Positions 11,974-23,447 of a DNA stretch of 64,000 nt are shown one piece after another (position 1 is the first letter of the stretch; every line of letters starts with the position of its first letter). A program made the position numbers and the translations under genes. The stretch lies in NCBI RefSeq assembly GCF_046630445.1, contig NC_092338.1, positions 149,096,501 through 149,160,500 of the forward strand, read 5' to 3'. The notes below the pieces were generated by a model. The model was not told where the DNA came from. It saw only the letters and a program-made list of their open reading frames with translations, and ran no database searches. The DNA is from Rutidosis leptorrhynchoides. Lineage: Eukaryota > Streptophyta > Magnoliopsida > Asterales > Asteraceae.

Positions 11974-12995
11974 AGGGATTTTCGGTTCAAACTCAGTGTA
12001 GAATTTAGTATGTACTTGTATCCATTGCATTTAAAATAAAGTGCATGTATTCTCAGCCCAAAAATATAGATTGCAAAAGCAATTAAAAGGGGGGCAAATG
12101 AAACTCACCTTAGCAGCATATAAAGTCGTTCACCAAAATGTGACCGAAACACGGATTACCAAATAACCGTAGATCTCAACCTAGAGAACATATGTTGGTC
12201 AATAAGTGTCTATCAAGTTAGGTCAGGTCATAGTGTATCATAATCCAAATGCTCGAGATCGACATACAAAAGTTATCCAAAGTTGTTTCAAAAAGTCAAT
12301 TTTGACAATAGTTCAACAAAACGAGACGTATCTTATATAAGGATTCATTTACTCGGTTGGTAATACTCAAAAATTCAATTTATCAATCTTACAATCAAGT
12401 TGTTTAAATATTAATTGCAGATTCAAAAGCAATTCCAATTAACTTCAATTATAATTCAGTTGATCATATCTTTTAATCCGTTCATCAAAAGTATTCGATA
12501 TCTAAATGAAAAGTTATTGATTTTTCACCAGCTTTCCAAAAACATGTATATCATATACCATTTACCAGTAATATATGTATTTAATTCGTGATCTATTATA
12601 AACTGTTTAACGACGAAATTTAGCATACACGTATGTATAAATATATATACTCGAGCACTAGACATGGATACACAATTAATATATAAAAGATAAAATATGA
12701 GTGCTTACGTATCAATATTGAGATTCAATATTGTAGAATAGTGCGTAGAAGTAACGGAGATGATAAACACTAGGTTTGATTCAAAAATATACCCCCGAAC
12801 ATTACCCATAACCTCCTTGGCAATAACCCATAATTTCCTTAGTTCTACCCCGCTCGAAAACATATTTTGAAAGTAACACGCTCATAACCTCGTCGTAATA
12901 TTTTATGTATACATATTAATAATACCCTTACTAATACTAATACTAAATATTATTATTAATATTAATATTAATATTAATATTAATATTTATAATAA

Positions 12996-13000
<5 letters not shown>

Positions 13001-13079
<79 letters not shown>
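13001..13079. repeat. (TA)n microsatellite in the element D LTR
   Basis: About 80 bp of uninterrupted TA dinucleotides preceded by ATTAATATTAAT-type repeats, inside U3 of the LTR and just downstream (in LTR sense) of the TATA box. Confidence 0.95.
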
Positions 13080-13083
<4 letters not shown>

Positions 13084-13130
13084 GTGCATGATGAGATGAA
13101 ATGAAAATGAATTACACGAATCAGGCTTCG

Positions 13131-13213
13131 GGCGAATTTATAGAGTTTTGGCCACCAGACTCACCATACGATCGCATGGGTCTTGGGCACTATGGCCATG
13201 CGATCGCATGGCC
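13131..13213 (-). promoter_or_regulatory. Element D LTR promoter: paired CATGCGATCGCATG palindromes and TATA box
   Basis: In minus order: GGCCATGCGATCGCATGGCC (13213-13194, a perfect 20-bp palindrome), a 14-bp spacer, CCATGCGATCGTATGG (13179-13164, one mismatch), then CTATAAATT (about 13143-13135). Confidence 0.65.
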
Positions 13214-13809
13214 TCCCTCACCAGCTCACACTCCGTTGTTTTCTTGTGTGTCGACATGTTTTAATAATACGTAAATTGAAATTTAAAATTTTAAAAAGTC
13301 GTATTTATTAAATACTTTAGGGGTATTCTATGTAACTTATAATTAATAATTTCTATCATGTCGTTTTCATGTGAATAGTAAATGAATTAATTTAAATTCA
13401 ACTATTTAAGCTACACGTTGTACGTCGTGCTTTACAAATTGTACATTATTAATTTAACTTCGTTTCTTAAAAAAATACAAAAATTATATCATAAAAATAA
13501 AATGACTTAATACGTAAAAATTTTAATTTGAAATAGCATCGTTTAATAGTAAATTTTTAATCATTTCGTATATAAATATTATTTGCATGATTCCGTATAT
13601 ATCGAAAACTCTTATATTTATTAAAATATGTATATAATACATGTTATGACGTTCGTGAATCATTAGACAAACAGGGTGGCCAACCGTTATATAAAAAATC
13701 ATTTTCAAAAGTTTTAAAACTTGTCAAAATTTCATTGCTTATCATGTCGAAAATATTAAATCACATAGAGAATTGGTTTAAATAAGTTGAAATTTTTCGG
13801 GTCATCACA

Positions 13810-16190
13810 GTCTCCCACTTGCTGATAGCTTCAATCTTGGCGGGGTCAACTTTGATACCCTGGTCACTCACAACATGACCCAGAAATTGGACTTCCTTCA
13901 ACCAAAATTCACACTTGGAGAATTTGGCGTAAAGTTGCTCTTGTCTAAAGAGTTCAAGTACTAGTCGGAGGTGTTGCTCATGCTCTTCTTCGCTCTTAGA
14001 GTAGATGAGGATATCATCTATGAAGATGATAACAAACTTATCCAGGTACGGCTTGCAGACACGATTCATGAGATCCATGAACACGGCAGGTGCATTGGTT
14101 AATCCGAATGGCATCACGAGAAACTCATAATGACCATAACGAGTTCTGAACACAGTTTTCATCACATCACTTTCCTTCACCCTCAACTGGTGATAACCGG
14201 ATCGCAAATCGATCTTCGAGTAAACGCTCGATCCTTGTAGTTGATCAAAAAGATCGTCAATTCGTGGAAGAGGATACCGATTCTTGATTGTCAGTTTGTT
14301 GAGTTCACGGTAGTCGATACACATGCGGAAGGATCCATCCTTCTTCTTCACAAATAAAACAGGTGCGCCCCAAGGCGAGAAACTTGGTTGGATAAATCCA
14401 CGATCAAGTAGTTCTTGTAGTTGACTCTGTAACTCTTGCATCTCGGAAGGTGTGAGTCTATAAGGTGCGCGAACTACAGGTGCAGCTCCTGGCACTAAAT
14501 CAATCTGAAATTCTACGGCTCTCGGCGGCGGTAATCCAGGCAATTGTTCAGGGAAGACATCGGAAAATTCGTTCACAATTCGAACATCGTTCACGCTCTT
14601 CACCTCAGTTTCTACTATTTTCACGTACGCTAGGACAGCAAGACGTCCCTTCTTCATAATCTTTTGCGCTTTCACACAACTAATGAGGTTCAGCTTCGAG
14701 GTACATCTCTCTCTGTAGATGATCAGTGGCTCACCGTCTCCTTGTGGTATACGAAGAGCTTTATCTCCACAGATAATATCGGTCCTTATCTTGCTCAACC
14801 AATCCATACCGACGATCACGTCAAAACTTCCCAATTTGATGGGTATCAAATCAATTTCGAAATCTGCGCCAGCTATGTTGATAATAGCTCCTCGACTAAT
14901 ATGGTCAACTTTCTCAAGTTTTCCATTGGCGACCTCGACAAGCATACTCTCTTTTAACGGGACTAATGACCAATTAATCTTATCGCAAAAATGTCTACAT
15001 ACATAACTTCTATCGGCACCAGTATCAAATAAGACAGAAGCTAATAGATTGTTGATAGTGAATATACCTGTCACCAAGTCGGGGTTTTCTCGGGCGTCCC
15101 TTGTATTAACGTTGAAAGCTCTACCTCGCGGTGGTCCGCCGTCTTTTCTTTTGTTGGGGCACGCATTTCTGAAATGGCCCGTCTGTCCGCATTCGTAGCA
15201 CTTTTTCGGTCCATTGGTATTCGGCTTCCCATTCAAAGTGGTGACCTTGCAGTCTTTCCCGATATGCCCAGTCCGTTGGCACTTTTCACAAACAACGTTA
15301 CAATACCCAGTATGGTGCTTGTAGCACCGCTTGCATTGTGGTAAGGTTCCTTTGTAGTTCGGGTTTGAGTTGGTGTTCGGATTGGGGTTTCCACCGTTGT
15401 TGTTTCCTCTGAAACCCTCATGTCGTTTCGCCGGGTTCTGTTCATAGGTCCTTCCCCTGTTGTTATCCCATTTGCGCTTCTCACTACTACCTGCTTCAGA
15501 CTTGGCCTTCTCCGGTTCATCGATGGTAATTTGATTCATTAAAGTATGCGCCATGCGCATTGCTTCGGGAACATTCGGTGGCTTGGATGAGGTGACATTT
15601 CCCTTGATGGACTTAGGGAGTCCCCAGAAGTATCTCTCCATACGCTTGAATTTCGGGGTGACCATGGTAGGACACATAAGAGCTAACTCAAGAAACCTTC
15701 GATTGTAACCATCGAGATCGTTACCAATAGCCTTCAATTGCATAAACTCCATTTCCATCTTTTGTATCTCAGTTCTCGGACAATATTCCTCAATCATGGC
15801 ACACTTAAATTCTTTCCATGGCGTAGCATACGCCTCATCAATGCCTTGTGCCTGTGCCATTGTGTTCCACCATGTGAGCGCGCTGTCAGACAGCGTGCAA
15901 GAAGCTAATTTGGTTTTATTCTCCTCTGAACAGTTGCTGACTCAGAACACAGATTCAAGTTTTTCAAACCCTCTAGTGAGACCAACCGGTCCCTCAGTGC
16001 CGCTGAAGTTATGTGGTTTACAACTCTGGAATTCCTTGTAAGTACACCCATTTCGAATGGACTGAATAACCGGTGGTGGTGGCGGTGGCGGTGGAGCTTG
16101 GGGTTGCATTTCTGCAATGGCTGCGGCTACCCTTTCGATAATCATCTCCTCGATTTGGGCGGTGGTAGGTGTTGATCGTCCGTTGGCCAT
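13810..16190 (-). pseudogene. gag-pol: Element E gag-pol, interrupted by a stop and by element D
   Basis: One frame from ATG 16190. The Gag domain (motif GCTYKEFQSCKPHNFSGTEG) is broken by TGA at 15942-15944, where relatives have an Arg codon, a CGA-to-TGA type change. The frame then continues: rest of Gag, three Cys/His knuckles (CKRC..., [28 protein letters not shown]), protease [10 protein letters not shown], and RT with [17 protein letters not shown] and catalytic FIDDILIYS. It stops at EAISKWET, where the element D LTR begins. About 793 codons are visible. It would encode particle protein, protease and the RT palm, but cannot make a full polyprotein. The RT type points to the Tekay branch of chromoviruses. 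Confidence 0.9.
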
Positions 16191-16489
16191 GGTGTTCTAA
16201 ACAAAATTTTTGACTCAAGTCAAAATCCAGTATGCAAATAGTAATAATACAGTATATAGTAACCAACATGGAATCAAAACATCACATGTTATTAAATAAC
16301 GCATCTAGGTACAAATACCACAGAATCATCGTACAGTAATGTAAATAGAACATCGTGCAAGAATTAAATAACGCAAAGTTCCATTCATTAATAATAATAA
16401 GTTGCATACATCAGTATAAGTCCGTACAATACATAAGTAAAACATAAAACTACAACTAGATTACATAATGAAATCTAAATACAAAAGCC

Positions 16490-17353
16490 CTACGGTGATG
16501 GTAGGTGTAGGATGTCCAATACATGGGACATCTGGTCCTCGAGCTCAGTTACCCGAGCACGGAGGATCTCCACCTCCCTCATCAGCTCCTCGACAGAGGG
16601 AGTGGGTGGGGCAGGCGGTGCAGTCGGTACGGGTGGTGTTGGTGGAGCTGGTGGTGCAGACGGTCCGGCTCCGGAAGTAGAGGCTGCGAGGCGGTAAGGC
16701 TTACAGATGAAGGGATCCGCAGGATACGGCACAAGACGCTTGCGGGCGGTAACTCTACGACGCCGACCAAATGCGTCAGTGAATGCTCGGCCTCCGTTGA
16801 TCCCCAGAATAATGGTACCGTCGAAGCGATACCGCTTCTTCGGCGGGGTGGAGGGTGGCTGTACAGGTGCGTCAGGGTCCTCCTCGTCGGAGTCATCGTC
16901 ACTCGAGTCGTCTGTAGATGAATCATCGAATGAAGAATCATCTGAATCATGCGGTGGTGGCTGCACTGGTGGCTGAACTGGCTCTCCTCGAGCGGCCATC
17001 ATCTGTATGTACCTAGCGGGTCCGATCGGAATGAGATGTCCATCAGGGGCGTGTCGGCACCAATGGCGATACCGGTTACGGAATGGACCTTCCCCGAATT
17101 CCGCAGGAATCACAATCTCACCGGAGCGGGGCTGTGACACCAAGGGTCCGGGGGCAGATGGAGCTGGAATCTCCGGAGGGTCCTGGGCTCCGCTAGAAGT
17201 AACCACTGGGGCAGGCGCCTGACTGCTAGTCCCGGAAGATTAAGCGCCAGGGTCACTCGTGGGTAGCGGGATCGGTGTGTCGGCAGCAGTAGCAGGTGGG
17301 GTGGCTAACGAGTCTGAACTGCCCAAAATGATAGCAGGTGGAGTATTCGACAT
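16490..17353 (-). pseudogene. Element E ORF0, pre-gag ORF (287 codons, one stop)
   Basis: Starts at ATG 17353, directly after a pyrimidine-rich stretch ending in CAG. An in-frame TAA at 17240-17242 interrupts it at a position where B has Ser. Beyond it come: motif copy 1 (IPAEFGEGPFRNRYRHWCRH, then APDGHLIPI); a Ser/Asp block (HDSDDSSFDDSSTDDSSDD); a basic patch PPKKRYRF; motif copy 2 (YRFDGTIILGINGGRAF...); a Pro-rich hinge; and a C-terminal coiled coil (EELMREVEILRARVTELEDQ). Not a domain I can name. The basic patch and coil suggest a nucleic-acid-binding or assembly role, but this is inference. Confidence 0.75.
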
Positions 17354-17678
17354 CTGAACAAAGAAAAATAAATTTTTCCATGTCAGTAAGTCAAAAAGCA
17401 AGCACGTATTAGGCCAACAGTTTAAATCATGTATAACAATAAGTAGCATGGCAATAATAACGAATCGTAAAGAAGTAGCATGCAATCGAAAGCAAGTAAT
17501 ATCATACACTAGTGAAATCATGTAGTAGCATACGGAATGTAGCAGTAAAAGTAAGCAGCAGCAAGCAGTAAGTTCAGCAGAAACACGTAAACTAGCAAGT
17601 TGTAGATTAGTCCTATTAGTGAATCCTACTCGGGTCGGTTTTAGACTTACTAATGCAACCTAATTCCCTACAACCAAT

Positions 17679-17690
17679 GCTCTGATACCA
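17679..17690 (-). promoter_or_regulatory. Element E primer-binding site, initiator tRNA-Met type
   Basis: TGGTATCAGAGC on the minus strand, two bases after the LTR end. Confidence 0.9.
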
Positions 17691-17692
17691 AA

Positions 17693-20567
17693 TGTGATGC
17701 CCCGTACAAAACCATCGTGTACAAATCATCAACAACAGGATCATTACAAGGTCAAACACTATATGCGTTTTCAAAACAAGTTGCATTCATGATAAAAGGT
17801 GACGTCATAAACAACGTCAAATGTTTTACATCCAAAAGTATGCTTCTATGAACGGAAGCAAGTAATAATAGTACGTGACCCTCAGGTCGTTACAAATCAT
17901 AGTTTCAAAAGTATTAAAGTTATGAATTGAAGATAAACAGTTCATGCGGTGATAACTCTAGAGCAGCGGGTGTCTACAGCAAGACTAGTACACAGCGGAA
18001 GCAACCTTAAGCACCTGAGAAAAACATGCTTAAAAATGTCAACACAAAGGTTGGTGAGCTATAGTTTAAGTATAACAATATGTAAGGTAGGCCACGAGAT
18101 TTCAGTGCTACAAAGAGCGTTTCAAAACAGTATGATAAAGTATATGTTTACCGTGGGCACTTGGTAACTAACTTAACGTTTATACCCCCTGAAAGTACAC
18201 TTGACAAGTACGTATGTATACGAAGTATTAAACACTCGTTAAATACCAGCGCTACTAGCCCGATTGGGATGTCAAACCCTATGGATCCATATCTAAGATT
18301 CGCGTTCACTGGTTCAAAAACCAATGACTAAACGTTACCGAGCTAAAGGGAATGTTTATGCCGTTGTATAACCCACACATATATAAGTTTAAGTACTCGT
18401 TACTAGTATGTAAAACGTAAAATGCGCATGTATTCTCAGTTCTCAAAATAGTTAAAGTAAAAAGGGAATGCTATAACTCACAATGATAAAGTAGCGGTAA
18501 AGTCGAGTCGGGAAATAAGCAAGTACGTAGGTCCGGAAAGTCCTCAACCTAAGTCAAATAGTACTAAGTCACTAAATCATCCGAATAGTTTTAAAAGTAT
18601 GTAAATAAGGTCTTAAAGTTCATCATCATTCATCATCAAACAAAAGGTGTAAAGTAAGTTTCGTTCTAGAAAAGAGTTTAAAACAAAGGCTGACTTCGGT
18701 CAGTCACCACGGCCTCTATACCTACTGAAATAAGGTGAGACCAGTGGCCATGGCTCCGTATATGAGTCCTTTAGTTGTGGTAAAAATCCCAGAAGCAAAC
18801 TCGTCTTTGTTTGACCGTGGCGACGGTCTAAGTGCGAGTAGGTCAGAATTTTCAGCACAACGTTAAAGGATATGGTGACGTTCGGAGGGCCATAAATCCT
18901 AAACCGTAACTCGGATTAAGACTAGTCCTAAATGAAAATTTATCTACTCGAATAGAACTAACTGAATATCAACATTATAGTAGCCCAAGTCGTACTGATC
19001 AGACCCATAAACAGTAAAACAGTAGGTTCCAGTGGGTTCTTGGGTTCGATGCTTATCACGGTTCTCATCCTTGATGCATATAGCTTCAAGTGTACAACTC
19101 GTTGATGTGTTTGCATCATCTTAACCAAGGTTTCACCATCATAACACTTGTGTAAGTCCAAGACATGTAGCACAACTCATTTAAGTGTTGCAAGTGTTTT
19201 GATGAACCAAAGTTATATCAAAGTCTTAGATTTAACACATACATGAAATATAAAAGCAATATTGAACTACAAACTTGAATGTAAACTAACTAATCAAGAT
19301 CTTAAGATGTAGAACATAGTTGTTAGTTAGATCTTGAAGATCCAAGACCCAAAAGTCTAGATCTAAAGTTATTAAGTTAAATCTAACACAAGTGTACCAA
19401 GTTATAATTAAAGAAAGCTTACTTACATGTTCTTGAACTTTTAAAGTTAACTTTTAGTTCAAGATTAATGAGATCAAAGTTAACTAGTAACACTTGAGAA
19501 ATCTTAACCAATAAACATGAATTTAAAGTGCATAATATAAAGAAACAAGCTAAGTAAACAAGTAACTAGTTCATGGGTTGTTCATACTTTAAAGATTCAA
19601 ACCAAAGTTTGATCTTTAAGAATGTAAACTTTAAGTTTACAAACATGACTTACAAGTAATGATTCTACAACCATGAACTTAAAATCTTTTAACATATTAA
19701 GTGTAGAACATAAACTAAAAAGTTTATGTTCTTGTGTGTTCTTGTAAATACAAGATAAATGAAGAACAAACTAACAAGTTTGGTTCTTGAAAACTAGTAA
19801 GTAAATAACTACAACTAACAAGTAATCAACAACAAACAAAGATGATGATGATGATGAGAGTAGCTTGCTACGGTTTTTCAAAGAAAAGGAGAAGAGAAGA
19901 AAGTTCAAGTTACTTACAAATCCTTGAGAGAAAAAAAAGAGAAATGTTTGAGAGAATGTAAGTGTGTTTTGAGAATGAGAGAAATGTGAGTAAGTAAGTA
20001 ATGAAATTTGAAAACCAAAACTCTCCTTATTGATGTCAAAACCGACGGTTTGTAGAGGGAGAAGGGGGAGGGATTTGTCCACAAGATCATTGTATGTAAA
20101 GACTTCAAAAGTTGGTTATTTGGTGTATGTGCATGGGAAGAACAAGTAACTAGATTCTTTAAGTCTTAAACTAACTAGTTAATCCTTAATGTGATACTTA
20201 CATGTGTGTTGGGTTAAAAAGTCCATTATGATGTAGGGTAGGCTTATAAGCCCAAGTATGTATGTAAGTAACGAGTTAAATAAATAAGCCCAAGTCCAAA
20301 TAAATAATAATCCAATAAAAGCCCAAATAATTAACTAGTAACTTTAGTTAATTAAAATGATTAATAAAACTTAATCATGAATGTAAATAATATCTGAAAA
20401 TATTATTCGTATAATGTACGTGTGTCACAAAGACGTTTCGGGCATTTAAAGTCAAGTATGATCAATCATGGTAACAGGTAAATGTAATAACATACATTCA
20501 TTAAATCACAAGTACTAATAATAATAATTATTAATAAATAAACGTTGGAAAATTCAGGGTCGTTACA
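17693..20567 (-). repeat. Element E 5' LTR (about 2.88 kb)
   Basis: The minus strand begins TGTAACGACCCTGAATTTTCC (20567) and ends GGGGCATCACA (17693). It is the same family as the element B LTRs, alignable along most of its length but clearly diverged. Flanking bases 20568-20572 (CTCCT) are one half of the expected target duplication; the other half is outside the window. It contains a hairpin GACCGT/ACGGTC near 18825 and the R-U5 hairpin module at 18347-18233. Confidence 0.85.
18233..18347 (-). promoter_or_regulatory. Predicted structured leader RNA module, copy in element E
   Basis: In RNA sense: stem TCATTGGTT/AACCAGTGA (9 bp allowing one G-U), then TATGGATCCATA, then an inner stem GCTAG/CTGGT that still pairs through two G-U wobbles. 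The outer CAATCG/CGAGTG stem has one broken pair. Confidence 0.55.
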
Positions 20568-20880
20568 CTCCTGCTCCTGTTCTTCGCCATAATTACAGGA
20601 GAAGAGGGTTCGAAACTCGAAAGCGTGAAAAGGTTTGGAACCCTAGCTTTATATTTCAAATCTGGATGTAACTAATGCTCAATAGGAAGCAACAGTGAAC
20701 AAAAGTCTTTGTGAGGGAGAGGTGTAAACGTGGCCTAATAGAAAGCAAGAAATCCCACTTGTCTTTAGTATGTAGTATGTGTTTAGTGTCCACTTAATAA
20801 ACCAAAACTTCTAAAAAAGAATGAAAGGTATAAATAAGGCTCAGACATGTGTAAAATATCAAGCAATAGAAGATGAACTG

Positions 20881-20979
20881 CCATGGCTGCAACTTGTAAG
20901 TTGCCCCGCCATGGTTGCAACTTGTATGTCACCCTGCCATGGCTGCAACTTTTAAGTTGCCTTGCCATGATGCAAATTC
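20881..20979. repeat. 28-bp tandem repeat, 3.5 copies
   Basis: Units starting CCATGGYTGCAACTT at 20881, 20909, 20937 and 20965, an exact 28-bp period. Single diverged units occur at about 21368 and 21571. Each unit carries the inverted pair GCAACTT/AAGTTGC. Confidence 0.8.
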
Positions 20980-21956
20980 ACTTTTCTCATAACTCGACGA
21001 AGCTCCCACATATTTATCATCACAGCTTGATTTTTAAAACCTTCTCGTTCATACATACTGGGAGCTTTAGGGATAATCAATATTTTTCTCAGAGCACAAA
21101 ATCTAACCGTCACTAAGCCTCTTGTACCTGTCACCCCTTAATTGACCGTAGTACCAACATATTAAGTAATAACTGCTGAACAGTTAAAGTCATGTAATTG
21201 AATTAAGCAAATAACAAACTAATAAACACATAACTACAAATAAGGTAAACACGTGCCCCACTAATCATGGGTCTAAAAACTAAAATGCCCAATTAGTACA
21301 GTAGATCACGACAATATTAGCCAAGAATTAACAACACAAAACGACAAAACATTGTTTGGCTACTGTTAAGCTGCCCTGCCAAGATTGAAACTCATTTTTT
21401 TTCATTGTTCAACGCATCACCCACATATTCATCAAGAATGAATATTGTTCGATGACATAAATTGGAAAATCAACAACAAGGGTGCTAATCTCGGCCAAGC
21501 GTACAATGTTTTGCCAATTGAAATGAGGCTCAGACATATGCATAAAGTCAAGCAACAGAAAAATGATCGCTATGGCTGCAATCTTGTAATTACCCTACCA
21601 AGATACGAAAACACGTTTTCTGATTCCTCAACACAGATACAATATGTTGACCATCACAACCTATTTTATTTATACAATTCAAAACAGGAAAAATAATGAA
21701 TTCGGTTATTATAAACCGACATAATATTTATTGTTGAGCACTATAAAATACACCAAATCTCCTGCTCAATACCTAAATAATAAAAAAAGAAAAGCCTAAC
21801 CTTTAAACCTTGTAAATTAATAAATACTGTAAATTGCTAATTTCATCAAAGAAACAAAAAGTAAAGCCTTACCTTTAAACATTGCAAATCAAGTCAAACC
21901 ACCAAATTACTCATATAATGAATTAAAAAAAAGTTTGAGTCATTTTCCCATGATGA

Positions 21957-21957
21957 T

Positions 21958-22004
<47 letters not shown>
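21957..22004. repeat. (AAC)n microsatellite
   Basis: About 16 consecutive AAC triplets. Confidence 0.95.
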
Positions 22005-23279
22005 AAAATATATATTACCAACGTTAAATACCCTCAAGAATAAAGTATAAAGTTCATGCATTAACAATTTTGGTTGAACAAATATAAAAAAATTAGAATC
22101 AACAAAAGCATTTAGGGTTTGATAATAAGTAGAAATTAAACCCTAACCTTTCACCATCATCAACCACTTGGAAAGGGTAAATAATCGTCCAAGAACCCCA
22201 TCACAAGCACCGCCAATCGAACATGTTACTTGTAAGGATGAAACACAACGAACTTTCTTCCATTATCGCTGGCTTTAGAACTCAATAAAGACCTTGATTT
22301 CTATGGTTGTTAGATATAGGGGTAAAAGAATCAAAGCCATTAATCAGAAGAAGCAATCACAAAATCAACATTCTCAATCGCCTCAAACATGAAGAGAGAA
22401 ATGGATGTAGGGTTATGAAGCGATGTAAAAAAAAGAAAATCAAGAAGAAGGCGTGCAGGGTATGGGAGGAGGTATGGGAGGAGATGTGTTTGAATAAAGA
22501 GTGGTAAAGATAAAAGAAAAAGAATTGTGTGGTTGAGAAGTAAGGAAACGGTGAACATAGGTCGTTTGTGAGTGAGAGGGGTAAATGTGGACCAATGGGA
22601 GAGATGAAATCCCACTTGTATTTAGTATGTGGATAATGTAAAAGATTCTTGTGGTCAGACGTTGTGTTATAAGTTGCAGGGGCAGTTTGGTAATTTTACA
22701 CACAACCATGCACATGATTGCTATAAACAAAAATAAATAAATACATAAAAGATCAAAGTGCCCTAAAATGAACAGCATCTCCAAAGTTTATACGTAGTAT
22801 ATACAAGTGAAATGATTCGTGAAATTACGGGTTTGTTTAAATGAAACAGTTTAATGATATGTTTTAGATATTAAGTGAATGTAAATGCTAAAGTCGTCAA
22901 TGACCCGTGGAATTACGGAATTCCGACTAAAAAACTTGTCGTCGTTTTTGCATAGATATTGATATACTTAAGTTGGTGAAAATAAATGAACTACATTTAT
23001 TCTCCCACACCCTATTTCAATTTTCATCACAATTACCTATTTTTATTGTCATAAACGCCTACATTACAACCTTTTATTGACACATGTATTTCGCATACAT
23101 AGGTAACGTAATTAATCTTGTAAAGAGAACTCATATTTGAATAATAATAATATAATAATTATAATTATAATAATAATAATAATAAATAAGAATACTAAAT
23201 TTTGCTCTAAAATTGAGTATTTATATTTTTAATCAAAATTATTAGTAATAACAAATGTCTCTTAAATTTAAAAAAAAAT

Positions 23280-23447
23280 TAAAATACAATTATTATATGA
23301 AGTTTGTACAATATGCTTCAAAGTTTGCACATGTGTTCATGAGGGGTTTTTGTAAAAGATTGTATTTTGTTTTAAAGTTTGTACATATGGTCATATGGGT
23401 GTTTTATCATAAGTTTGTACATAATGCTTCAAATATTATAAATATAA
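23280..23447. repeat. Degenerate tandem repeat at the left side of the element B insertion
   Basis: Repeated phrases of the type AAGTTTGTACAT, ATGGTCATATGGGTG and ATGCTTCAAA recur about every 30-65 bp. The same phrases continue directly after element B (47966-48075), so B landed inside this array. The last five bases (23443-23447, TATAA) are the left target duplication. Confidence 0.6.

Larger units (their letters stand above)
7463..13809 (-). mobile_element. Element D: non-autonomous Tekay-like LTR retrotransposon, 3' LTR not visible
   Basis: On the minus strand a complete 5' LTR (13809-11264) is followed by a tRNA-Met primer-binding site, a 3.8-kb internal region with one ORF at the pre-gag position, and a polypurine tract at 7499-7463. 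No gag, protease, RT or integrase can be recognised, so it must be mobilised by relatives. It is inserted in the pol of element E; the 5 bp next to the LTR in E are GTCTC (13810-13814). The expected 3' LTR at 7462 is replaced by the end of element A. Confidence 0.75.
11264..13809 (-). repeat. Element D 5' LTR (about 2.55 kb)
   Basis: The minus strand begins TGTGATGACCCG (13809) and ends GATCGTCACA (11264). U3 contains a long (TA)n run, the paired CATGCGATCGCATGG palindromes and a TATA box. R-U5 contains the hairpin module at 11973-11858, flanked by CTGAGAATACATGC (12056-12043) and its near-complement (11625-11610). The R-U5 part is almost identical to D' (37660-38923). Confidence 0.9.
13810..20567 (-). 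mobile_element. Element E: Tekay-like Ty3/Gypsy retrotransposon, 5' part
   Basis: Minus strand: 5' LTR (20567-17693), primer-binding site, ORF0, gag and pol up to the RT thumb, where element D is inserted at 13809/13810. The rest of pol and the 3' LTR lie beyond the left edge. It is the same family as element B: LTR, ORF0 and gag are closely related. Confidence 0.85.
20568..23442. other. Non-LTR intergenic sequence with old internal duplications
   Basis: No supported gene. Two internal duplications can be read directly. 20835-20980 resembles 21525-21650 (GGCTCAGACAT..., TCAAGCAA..., TGGCTGCAA...). 20690-20780 resembles 22557-22640 (GTGAGGGAGAGG..., AAATCCCACTTGT...). Open frames are short and lack family features. 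22130-22400 looks like leader sequence of a gene read on the minus strand (Lys/Ser-rich short ORFs), but no start, splice pattern or family can be assigned. Confidence 0.5.

Noticed and set aside
16468..17222. Several plus-strand ORFs opposite element E ORF0
   Set aside because: GC-rich ORF0 sequence opens other frames; only the minus frame aligns with B and C.
20881..20979. CRISPR-like array
   Set aside because: A 28-bp contiguous tandem repeat without spacers, in a eukaryotic genome.
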